Positions 1 to 7,315 of a DNA stretch of 64,000 nucleotides are shown here, one piece after another. The notes under the pieces were generated by a model, which saw only the letters and a list, made by a program, of their open reading frames with translations, was not told the DNA's origin and made no database searches. The DNA comes from Jejuia sp049889775 (lineage in GTDB: Bacteria > Bacteroidota > Bacteroidia > Flavobacteriales > Flavobacteriaceae): contig JBMHCT010000015.1 in assembly GCA_049889775.1 (NCBI GenBank), positions 7,531 to 71,530 of the forward strand, written 5' to 3'. The position numbers and the translations under genes are program-made. How positions within the stretch are numbered: the first letter of the stretch is position 1; each line of letters opens with the position of its first letter.

Positions 1-11
1 AAGTTCAGTTT

Positions 12-863
12 ATGAGAGAAAAAAATAAAGTTTCAGCAATATTCGACAACGAACAGTCAAAAATAATTGGCTTAACATTAGATATCCCTGGATTTGATTT
101 TACCCGATATTTTTATGCGAGAAAAAGAAGTTTCCTCTGGATACCTAGTACTGACGGAATTTTAAATATTCGACTTGTAGATGAAACCCTCATCGACGAA
201 TTTGGAGATTTATATAGCGTCATTTTCGAGAGACTAGACTTGGATCAATCGGCCGAACAAATTCTTTTCTCGCTGAAGCACATTTTTCGTCAAAGAGAAA
301 AGCTGTTCAAATCAGCCCAGTCCGTAACACGTAAAGAGGCCATGGGGCTTTACGGCGAATTAACCCTTCTCAAAGAACTTCTCGAGGTATCTGATGATTT
401 CAAATCAACTTTAGAAGGTTGGAGACGGCCAGCTCTATCAACACATGATTTCGATTTTGGCGAAATAGGATATGAGGTAAAGACAACAGGGCTTTCAACT
501 AACACGGTCAAAATTCAAAGTGAAAACCAATTAGAGAAGCTTAACCATGATAAGTTGTTTCTCATTTGCTACAGAGTTGAATGTTTTGCATCCACCACCG
601 TTAATAGTATTAGCTTAATCGCTGAAGAGATAATCTCACTGATGAATAACCGGATATTAGAGGACCAATTGTGTGAAAAAATTGGTAGAGACTTTGATGA
701 ATTTAAATTTGATATTACCTGTCATTTTAAAATTGTCAATGAAGTGACTGAATCATTTCCAAAACTCATCGCAACCAATATGAACGAGAATATCTCCGGC
801 GTCAAATATGAAATTTCAATGTCCTATATAGAAGAACATGGAGAAAAATCAAAAATGGCTTAA
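12..863 (+). CDS. PD-(D/E)XK nuclease-superfamily protein, DUF4420-like (possibly 5'-partial)
   Basis: Probable PD-(D/E)XK-fold protein, partner of the AIPR gene that follows. A putative active site can be read as E116 in GLYGEL, D146/D148 in HDFDF and E155/K157 in YEVKT, the D...ExK pattern of this fold. The 11 bases before the ATG hold no in-frame stop, and relatives as I recall them are some 30 residues longer at the N terminus, so the gene may begin outside the window. Its 3' end overlaps the next gene by 26 bp, implying one transcript and coupled translation. From family knowledge, such pairs sit in restriction-like islands with MutL-type ATPases and Z1 helicases; those partners would lie to the left. 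The DNA-cleaving role is inferred. Confidence 0.75.
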   Translation: MREKNKVSAIFDNEQSKIIGLTLDIPGFDFTRYFYARKRSFLWIPSTDGILNIRLVDETLIDEFGDLYSVIFERLDLDQSAEQILFSLKHIFRQREKLFKSAQSVTRKEAMGLYGELTLLKELLEVSDDFKSTLEGWRRPALSTHDFDFGEIGYEVKTTGLSTNTVKIQSENQLEKLNHDKLFLICYRVECFASTTVNSISLIAEEIISLMNNRILEDQLCEKIGRDFDEFKFDITCHFKIVNEVTESFPKLIATNMNENISGVKYEISMSYIEEHGEKSKMA

Positions 864-3108
864 GAAATTTATCGCCGATTCACGAGCAAGAGAGCATGCA
901 AGTGATTCAATGTCTATTGAAGAGGCAATGTTCAGCGTTTTTACAGAAACTGTTTCTGCTTCTGAGGTTTTGCCAAATATTTTTTACCAAAAGTATAGCT
1001 CTACTCTAAAAAATAGACCTTATGAAATCTGGGGGCTTCAAAAGTCTCTTCAAGATGATATTCTCGAATACAGTGTGTTTATCTGTGACTTTAATTTTTC
1101 CGAGGAAATTAGCAATGCACTGAAAAACAATATTGAATCAAGCATTAAAAGGGTTTCAAATTTTTTGGAGTTCACATTGAGCAAGTCACTTCGAAATAGC
1201 ATTAATGACTTTCACGATATCCGATATACTGTTACTGATATAATCGATTGTGATGAGAAATATGGTATAGCGTCGCTTAACATATACTACTTAACGAATA
1301 AACAAATAAAAAACATCGATAATCTCGCATCCCAAGTGGGATTTAAAGGAGTCGAACATATCGCAAGGATTCACTATTGGGATTTAACAAGATGGGGAGA
1401 GGTTGTTTCTAGTAAGACCAAAAGAGAACCAATTTCTTTCAATTTTAGAGATCTTTCTTATAAGGTTAGACTTATTTCACTCGAAAATCAAACCAAAAAT
1501 ATCAAGACGCATATAGGTATTATTCCAACGCAATTACTTTATGACCTCTATTCAATATATAATGTTCGTTTACTTGAAAACAACGTCAGGGTTCACCTAC
1601 AGAGAAAAAACAACTCAGATATGGGGAAATCTCTTATTAATGAACCAGAAATGTTTGTAAGCTATAATAATGGTTTAAGCGCTACATGTAAAGAACTTAT
1701 CAAAGATGAAGATGGAAATGCCCTTTACATAAATGATTTACAAATTGTTAATGGAGGGCAAACAACAGCTACTATTTATTACACCAAAACAAATAGAAAA
1801 ACTAAGGATATTTGTGATTTATCCAAGAGTTTTGTTCAAATCAAAATAACCGAAGTCCCAAGAAAAGCAGATCATGAAGAACTAGTTCCTAAGGTTTCTC
1901 AATACTCGAATACACAGAATGCTGTAAAGAAGAGTGACTTTTATGCAACAGACCCGAAGTTGATATTCACCGAAAAATATACAAAGCAGAATTTCGTTCG
2001 CCCTTCGGAGTCGAAACAAAATGTTTTTTACTATTTCGAGAGAATGAGCGGTCAATACAATGAGGAACTCAAGAGACAAGGGAATCCAGGAACCCGTGCA
2101 AGGAAAGAATTTGAAATAAAGTACCCGAAAAACCTAAGATTTGACAAGTTAGACCTAGCACGATGGGCAAATATTTTGGACGATTTACCCCATTTTGCGA
2201 ACACCGGTAAAGAAAAGTCTTTTGATGTTTTTATCAAACGAACTATCGGATATAAACCAACCCCTTTCTGGATTGAATCCGTTATAGGCTGCGGGGAAGT
2301 TTTTAAATATACTCGTAAGCTTTATGGCTACTCTAATAGAAAGGCTTCACCATTGTTCTTAGGCGACGGAACTGATGTTACCCTTGGGCAATCTGTATCC
2401 ATTTTTGTAGTTAGTTATTTAAATTTTCTCTCCGAAGGATTGTTTAGCTTTCATAAGGTATATGATTACCGTTTCAATGTGGAAGAGCTTGAGCCATTAT
2501 TAAGAAAGCTGATGATAGCTATTTACCATGAAATTTTAAAAAAGGGAGGAGCTTCTGCCCAAGAGCAAAGCAAAACTGAGGCAATGTGGGTACACCTTAA
2601 GCAAAATTTAAAATTAGATAAGTCAATTGTAAAAGATTATCTGATCTCACCCTCTGAAAAGAAAAGATTAAGTGAAGTAAAACAAGATAGTCAAGTTGAA
2701 TTCTTTAAGCTCGCCGGAGATTTTCTTCAAAATGGTGCAAGAACAGTGGTTGCTCTGAGTGATTTCGTAAAAACTACTAACGAAATCGAGTACTCGGAAA
2801 AGAAAGTATTTGAAAGAATTTACAAGCGAATAGAGAATCTTCAAATGAATCTGAAGCTGTCAGATTTAGAAAAAATCAATGAACTTATTCAGAAGGTGAA
2901 CGATATCGGCTTTAATAAAGTAAAAAAAGAAAGTATCCTACAAGCTTACTCAGACTTCGATATTTTATCGAAACTCAAAGACATTGAAAAACTGATAGAA
3001 ACTGATGAAGAAGATCTACCCAAAGAAGTGAAAGATCTGATTGAAAGTTATAAAATTGCCCGAGAAATGACAGGAGCTAACTTGATTGCCTTGAACAAGT
3101 ATCTTTAA
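838..3108 (+). CDS. AIPR family protein (abortive infection phage resistance)
   Basis: A 756-residue protein with the two hallmark segments of the AIPR family: VSYNNGLSAT (about residues 274-283) and IVNGGQTTAT (303-312), in an extended alpha/beta core, followed by a Lys/Glu-rich helical C terminus. AIPR proteins are linked to phage exclusion and occur in operons with DUF4420 PD-(D/E)XK proteins, as here; the biochemical activity is not established to my knowledge. The start codon lies inside the preceding gene (26 bp overlap). The stop overlaps the convergent methyltransferase stop by 4 bp, a very tight tail-to-tail arrangement. Family call is good; a defence role is inferred from context. 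Confidence 0.85.
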   Translation: MEKNQKWLKKFIADSRAREHASDSMSIEEAMFSVFTETVSASEVLPNIFYQKYSSTLKNRPYEIWGLQKSLQDDILEYSVFICDFNFSEEISNALKNNIESSIKRVSNFLEFTLSKSLRNSINDFHDIRYTVTDIIDCDEKYGIASLNIYYLTNKQIKNIDNLASQVGFKGVEHIARIHYWDLTRWGEVVSSKTKREPISFNFRDLSYKVRLISLENQTKNIKTHIGIIPTQLLYDLYSIYNVRLLENNVRVHLQRKNNSDMGKSLINEPEMFVSYNNGLSATCKELIKDEDGNALYINDLQIVNGGQTTATIYYTKTNRKTKDICDLSKSFVQIKITEVPRKADHEELVPKVSQYSNTQNAVKKSDFYATDPKLIFTEKYTKQNFVRPSESKQNVFYYFERMSGQYNEELKRQGNPGTRARKEFEIKYPKNLRFDKLDLARWANILDDLPHFANTGKEKSFDVFIKRTIGYKPTPFWIESVIGCGEVFKYTRKLYGYSNRKASPLFLGDGTDVTLGQSVSIFVVSYLNFLSEGLFSFHKVYDYRFNVEELEPLLRKLMIAIYHEILKKGGASAQEQSKTEAMWVHLKQNLKLDKSIVKDYLISPSEKKRLSEVKQDSQVEFFKLAGDFLQNGARTVVALSDFVKTTNEIEYSEKKVFERIYKRIENLQMNLKLSDLEKINELIQKVNDIGFNKVKKESILQAYSDFDILSKLKDIEKLIETDEEDLPKEVKDLIESYKIAREMTGANLIALNKYL

Positions 3109-3773
3109 ACAGCAATTCTAGCTTTAGATTCTATCTGATAAGAAAATTGTTCGGCAATAGCCTTTGCAATTCCAGGAAATGTTTTGCTTCGAAGATGTCC
3201 CGCATTCTTACCACGCGCATCGTTGTACCATTTAGGCATTCTTTTCCCGCTAGAAAACGTAATATATTCTCCCGGATCAACGTGCGTGATTTTAGCAAAA
3301 GGATCATCTAGTTCCATCTGATCTCCCTCTTTATAATGCTTTAAAGGCTCTAAGTTTTTAAGCCATAGGCATGTCTTTTTTGAGAAAGAGTCACCAAAGT
3401 AATAAGGTTGTATTATCTGATCTGGTTTCCTGTAAATAGTACTCATTATACCTACAGGGTTTTCAATGGCGATAAATTCAATTGGTGCTTGGGCAACTTT
3501 CATGAAAAAATCTATACCCTCTTGCTGACGACCATCAGCTTGTTTCTCTTTAAAATGTCTTGCCCCGCTAACAGCCAAGTGTGTACACGGTGGAAAAGCC
3601 ACCATTAAATCCCAATCACCGGAATACATCACCTCAAGAAGGTCATCTTGGATATGCCATTCCGGATTATCTCCACTAGTTGGCAGTATATCGCAGCTGT
3701 AGGCCTCATGACCTAACCTCCTGAATTCTTTACAGACAGCCTGAGATTCTTCGCATGCAAGGAGTACTTTCAT
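3105..3773 (-). CDS. Compact phage-type DNA cytosine methyltransferase-like protein
   Basis: A 222-residue protein with the core of C5-cytosine methyltransferases: a Rossmann-like start MKVLLACEES in place of the usual FxGxG motif I, FPPC (residues 60-63, motif IV with the catalytic Cys) and AIENP (102-106, motif VI). No room remains for a normal target-recognition domain, as in short methylases of phages and islands. I chose the ATG at 3773 because relatives start at MKVLL; an ORF extension of 24 residues upstream looks random. The gene is convergent with the AIPR gene and codirectional with the polymerase-like gene 102 bp upstream. It might protect element DNA or mimic host methylation; its target is unknown. 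Confidence 0.75.
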   Translation of the reverse strand: MKVLLACEESQAVCKEFRRLGHEAYSCDILPTSGDNPEWHIQDDLLEVMYSGDWDLMVAFPPCTHLAVSGARHFKEKQADGRQQEGIDFFMKVAQAPIEFIAIENPVGIMSTIYRKPDQIIQPYYFGDSFSKKTCLWLKNLEPLKHYKEGDQMELDDPFAKITHVDPGEYITFSSGKRMPKWYNDARGKNAGHLRSKTFPGIAKAIAEQFSYQIESKARIAV

Positions 3774-3875
3774 ACCTTTAAATATAGTAGAAATCGATCC
3801 CCAAAAAGATTTCAATCCGAACTGAATTGAACAAGAAATCAACAATTCTTAATGATCACGAAAAAACATTCGTTA

Positions 3876-5342
3876 TCATCTAAATTCAGGCGTAACTCCA
3901 AAAAACTTAACGGATAAACTATTACACGCTGTTATAACGGCCACTCGGCACCTTTGTGGGACGTAAATAGCATCGTGGACTACAAAGTAGTTGAATGGCT
4001 CAAGCTCCTTTAGAGCTACTGGTAATAGCTCGTGGAAGAACTTTGATTCAGTGTGTTGTAGTAGTAATGCTAAGTCTCTTGACTTCTTCTTCTCCTTGCT
4101 TTGGTATGCACAGATACGGCAAAACTCATATATAGTGTAGTATGTTTTCTTAAAATCACCTAAGTACTCTGAGTTGATGGAAAGCTGTCCTTGTATACCG
4201 TAGTTCTCTTTGTTGTAGTAGTTAAAGAATATATCCTTGAAGAACTGCCTCTTGGCTTGGTCACGTTTTTCACCTACAAGTGTTTTTGAACCAGAGATTC
4301 GTGCAGAACTGTGTACCAAGTAAACCTCATCACCAACTTGCATATAAGCATTCTGAGAGATGTTCTCTGGGTTGGCATCTTCGTATATGTCATCAAAGAA
4401 TACAGCGCTTACAAACGCTCTAAAGTCGGAAGGGTATAACCCCTCTTCCAGTACATTAATTGGCTGGTCAAGTAGCGGTATAATCTGTTCGATTAGCTTT
4501 TCTGATGCTATTGCTTGTTTACCAACCTTGAAGGTGATTAGCTTGTGCTTTAGGGCAACCGCTATCACCTTACATAAAAATACTGCTTGTGAGCTTCTTA
4601 GGTCTACCTCAACATAAGGCTGTCCTTCGTCATCAACCACAGCTTTACGGAACTCTTTAGGACAGTTTACAAATGGGTGATACACTCTACCGCTTATGTA
4701 ACGTACTCTGGCATCCAATAAGTCCTTAGCTTCTTTAAGCTGAAGTATTTCCTCTTTATGCCTTTTAGCATTTGTTATAGCCAGTTTCTTGTTTGGCTTA
4801 TCTGATGTTTTTATGTCAATGATACGTTGCTCGTAAAGCTCTTCTAAGGCTGAGGTGTCTATGTTTAGGTGCAACAGCATATCTGCTTCTGATTCAATGA
4901 AGCGGTATTGTTTAATCTGTCTGCTTAGCGTTTCTCTTTGCCACTCGTTGATTCGATTTATAAGGGTATTTTTGGTTATGTAGACCTCTGTGTATTCATC
5001 TCCAATTATCTCTTGGATGATGTCTTTGTTAAAGCCATATTCCTTACTGAAGTTCAAGTCTGTGGAGTAGCTGTCATTAACCTCTATTACTCCATCAACT
5101 CGTAAGGGGAATATAACTTGCTTAGTATACCGCAGTGTATAAAGGAAGCTTAGATATTCAGATGTAATTGGCTTTTTTAGGTAGTAGTCTCCATCTGGAT
5201 AGTTGCTAAGTATATGATTGGTTAAGATTGAAAGGAAGTGAGCAATCTTGTATTTAGAAGCAATACCGCTTGAATCTGTATCAACATAATCAACTAAGCT
5301 ATTAGGTAAAATACATCTAAACCTATTTACCTTCCTACCCAT
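3876..5342 (-). CDS. Stand-alone family-A polymerase-like (palm/fingers) protein
   Basis: A 488-residue protein whose C-terminal half carries, in order, family-A polymerase motifs: motif A VEVDLRSSQ (D247), an O-helix-like R360-x3-K364-x3-F368 (GEKRDQAKRQFF), a Q429-x-T segment like the QGTAAD stretch of PolI, and motif C FVVHDAIYV (H456-D457). The two aspartates would bind the catalytic metals. Motif C has HDA rather than the HDE of DNA polymerase I. Residues 1-230 are not recognisable; I see no 3'-5' or 5' exonuclease motifs, and the length is half that of PolA. The start has a real Shine-Dalgarno, GGGAG 8 nt before ATG, unusual in this phylum. It lies next to a tRNA gene and repeat-bearing non-coding DNA, so replication of a mobile element is the best guess. 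Motifs are seen; function is inferred. Confidence 0.6.
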   Translation of the reverse strand: MGRKVNRFRCILPNSLVDYVDTDSSGIASKYKIAHFLSILTNHILSNYPDGDYYLKKPITSEYLSFLYTLRYTKQVIFPLRVDGVIEVNDSYSTDLNFSKEYGFNKDIIQEIIGDEYTEVYITKNTLINRINEWQRETLSRQIKQYRFIESEADMLLHLNIDTSALEELYEQRIIDIKTSDKPNKKLAITNAKRHKEEILQLKEAKDLLDARVRYISGRVYHPFVNCPKEFRKAVVDDEGQPYVEVDLRSSQAVFLCKVIAVALKHKLITFKVGKQAIASEKLIEQIIPLLDQPINVLEEGLYPSDFRAFVSAVFFDDIYEDANPENISQNAYMQVGDEVYLVHSSARISGSKTLVGEKRDQAKRQFFKDIFFNYYNKENYGIQGQLSINSEYLGDFKKTYYTIYEFCRICAYQSKEKKKSRDLALLLQHTESKFFHELLPVALKELEPFNYFVVHDAIYVPQRCRVAVITACNSLSVKFFGVTPEFR

Positions 5343-5769
5343 CCTATTAGCTCCCTATATATGTTATGCATTTTGTACCCTTTGAAGGTAGAACACAATG
5401 TTTATTGAGGCAAGTACTACAGATTTATGGAACAATCACTCCCCTATCTATCTCATATCTGACACATACATAGGATAGGGTACACACTAACTGTGAAAAC
5501 TATTGAGTAACACAGAGGGATGGGATACTATACATATGCAGTCAGATGGGACAGAATACCGAAACAGATTCTAAAAGGTATGGGGTCAATTGTTTTGTAT
5601 TGGTGCAGAATATTTTGAAATTTAGTGACAGAAAGAGTGACACATTGAGAGCAGAAAGTGACACATTGAACTTTTGATTCTGTATACCTTGTTGTACCTT
5701 TCCACTGAATATTAACCAGTCACTATGGTTATAGGAGATACCTTAACACAGGAGCAGTAAGGTATAAGC
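5343..5769. other. Non-coding region with iteron-like direct repeats and an inverted repeat
   Basis: About 430 bp with no convincing gene, upstream of the polymerase-like gene. GTGACACATTGA occurs at 5637-5648 and again at 5658-5669, exactly 21 bp apart, and a shorter GTGACA lies at 5625, so the spacing is close to whole helical turns as in iterons. An 8-bp inverted repeat ATACCTTA/TAAGGTAT at 5738-5745 and 5758-5765 lies nearer the tRNA. Possible roles are a replication origin, an operator or an integrase-binding attachment region. The repeats are seen; the role is inferred. Confidence 0.5.
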
Positions 5770-5803
5770 AAAAAGCACCTGCTATTGCTAACAGGTGCTT
5801 TTT
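5770..5803 (-). terminator. Rho-independent terminator of tRNA-Ala
   Basis: Perfect 12-bp stem AAAAAGCACCTG / CAGGTGCTTTTT around a 10-nt loop, directly 3' of the tRNA on the minus strand. The A-run and T-run make it potentially bidirectional. Confidence 0.85.
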
Positions 5804-5806
5804 GAG

Positions 5807-5880
5807 TGGAGAAGATCGGATTCGAACCGACGACCTCTTGACTGCCAGTCAAGCGCTCTAGCCAACTGAGCTACATCCCC
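5807..5880 (-). tRNA. tRNA-Ala(GGC)
   Basis: A 74-nt cloverleaf on the minus strand: acceptor GGGGATG against CTTCTCC, which gives the G3:U70 wobble pair that specifies alanine. The D arm is GCTC...GAGC, the anticodon stem CTTGA/TCAAG with loop CTGGCAG (anticodon GGC), and the T loop TTCGAAT. Discriminator is A73; CCA is not encoded. There is one U:U mismatch at 6-67. The 3' end faces the accessory block on the left, the usual side for island integration. Confidence 0.93.
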
Positions 5881-5896
5881 TTTTTATTGAACCATG

Positions 5897-5904
5897 CAAA
5901 TGTA
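5897..5904 (-). promoter_or_regulatory. -7 promoter element for tRNA-Ala
   Basis: On the minus strand TACATTTG matches the Bacteroidota TAnnTTTG -7 element, 16 bp upstream of the mature tRNA 5' end. A well-spaced -33 TTG was not found. Confidence 0.5.
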
Positions 5905-5960
5905 TACATTTAACAGCAAATACTTGCCTCTAAAATATTGAATTAACCACTACAATAGCA

Positions 5961-6755
5961 TTACTTCAACCCACTCAATACCAACACAGGAATAGAACTA
6001 TGGAAATCTTTCTTTAAAATAGTATTCTTTTCCCATTTCTTCGCAAAAAAACCTCTTTTGCGCCTAACGACACATAACATATTTGGATTGTGAGATTGAA
6101 AATGCTCTAAAACACCTTGAAATGTAGTGGCATTTTCTGTTTCAGTGGTATTTCTAACAATGGAGTTTAAATTAGCATCAACATTAAAATCACCATTTTT
6201 ATGGTAAGGCGTTTTTACCAATAGTAGGTCAATTTTAGCGGTAAACTTGTCCTGTATATCCTTAAGTGGCTGTAAAGCGTTATTCTTTTTAATAATGGCA
6301 GATTTTATAGCCATTAAAATAGTTGAAGGCGAAGAAAACTTATAGTTTTCAGGAACTATTAAAGCAGGTACTTCCATTTGCTTTATAATTTTACCCGAAG
6401 TCTTCCCAAGATATACCTCATCTTTTATGGAAGTGGTTCGCGGTTCTATCAACACCAAGTCAACGTCAGCAGCTTTACAGGCCAACTCTAAAGTATCAAT
6501 TAAATCGCCTTTTAAAGTTCTAGCAATAACATCAACACCTTTGGTATCAACCTTTGAAACCAAATCTTTCAAAAAAGACATACTTTCTCGCTCAATAATA
6601 TGATCAACTTTTATCATGGTGCCTGCTTTAGTAAACACATTGTATACCTGTATTAAAAACACTTTAGCTCCAAAGTGTTTAGCAAAATCAATAGCATACT
6701 GCAAGTGACTTACAGCGTTTTTAGAAGAGCCAACAGGAACAAGAATATTTTTCAT
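5961..6755 (-). CDS. Universal stress protein (UspA family), tandem domains
   Basis: A 264-residue cytoplasmic protein of two Usp alpha/beta repeats. The first, roughly residues 1-140, starts MKNILVPVGSS with the family's N-terminal strand followed by an AIDFAKHFGAKV helix, and has DLVLIEP and SGKIIKQMEVPALIVPE near its end. The second, about 150-264, is more diverged and ends HSSIPVLVLSG. The classic ATP-binding G-2x-G-9x-G(S/T) motif is only partly evident, so nucleotide binding is uncertain. It stands alone, divergent from the acetyltransferase. A minus-strand TACTTTTG -7 element lies at 6797-6804. Such proteins are linked to stress or growth arrest; no specific role can be read. Confidence 0.88.
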   Translation of the reverse strand: MKNILVPVGSSKNAVSHLQYAIDFAKHFGAKVFLIQVYNVFTKAGTMIKVDHIIERESMSFLKDLVSKVDTKGVDVIARTLKGDLIDTLELACKAADVDLVLIEPRTTSIKDEVYLGKTSGKIIKQMEVPALIVPENYKFSSPSTILMAIKSAIIKKNNALQPLKDIQDKFTAKIDLLLVKTPYHKNGDFNVDANLNSIVRNTTETENATTFQGVLEHFQSHNPNMLCVVRRKRGFFAKKWEKNTILKKDFHSSIPVLVLSGLK

Positions 6756-6796
6756 GACCTAAAAGTTTAGTCTTAAATTTACGATAAATTTCGAGG

Positions 6797-6804
6797 CAAA
6801 AGTA
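6797..6804 (-). promoter_or_regulatory. -7 promoter element for the universal stress gene
   Basis: TACTTTTG on the minus strand fits TAnnTTTG and lies about 42 bp before the start codon, inside the 59-bp divergent spacer shared with the acetyltransferase gene. Confidence 0.4.
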
Positions 6805-6814
6805 AAACAATTTC

Positions 6815-7315
6815 ATGATACGAAACGCGACAACCGAGGATGTAGACAAGATTCTTAAGATTACAAAGGCGTGTGCCAAACATATGATTGGGCTAAACAT
6901 TTTTCAGTGGAATGAATTTTACCCCAATGCTTCTGCATTTTTAAAAGATATTAAGCGCGACGAATGCTACATTTTGGAAATTGAAAACCGCGTTATCGGA
7001 TGCATTACGATATCTACTCTAATGGACGAAGAGTATATCCCAATACAATGGTTAACACCAAATGCAAACAACATTTACATCCATCGTTTAGCGGTACACC
7101 CAAATTATCAAGGTAATGGGTATGCACAACAATTATTAAGTTTTGGGGAGGATTATGCTAGAAATAATAACTTTAAATCTGTTCGCTTAGATACGTTTTC
7201 ACAAAATAAAAGAAACCAAAAGTTTTACGAACTTCGCGGTTATAAAAAACTAGGTGATATTTATTTTCCCAAACAAAGTGAATATCCATTTCATTGCTAT
7301 GAATTAGTGCTTTGA
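6815..7315 (+). CDS. GNAT family N-acetyltransferase
   Basis: A 166-residue single-domain acetyltransferase. The acetyl-CoA-binding motif A is visible as RLAVHPNYQGNGYAQQLL (about residues 92-109, Q/RxxGxG/A type), preceded by a strand with VIGCITIS. It is followed by the motif-B region SVRLDTFSQNKRNQKFYELRGY, typical of small-molecule or ribosomal-type GNATs. The substrate cannot be predicted. The stop codon overlaps the TTG start of the following MATE gene, so the two are probably translated from one message. No catalytic base can be assigned by eye. Confidence 0.88.
   Translation: MIRNATTEDVDKILKITKACAKHMIGLNIFQWNEFYPNASAFLKDIKRDECYILEIENRVIGCITISTLMDEEYIPIQWLTPNANNIYIHRLAVHPNYQGNGYAQQLLSFGEDYARNNNFKSVRLDTFSQNKRNQKFYELRGYKKLGDIYFPKQSEYPFHCYELVL

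Noticed and set aside
3773..3845. Upstream 24-residue extension of the methyltransferase
   Set aside because: Reads as random hydrophobic sequence, and homologs start at MKVLL. The later ATG is a better start.
4360..4617. 85-codon ORF opposite the polymerase-like gene
   Set aside because: Lies entirely antisense to a longer frame with conserved motifs. Low-complexity Ser-rich translation.
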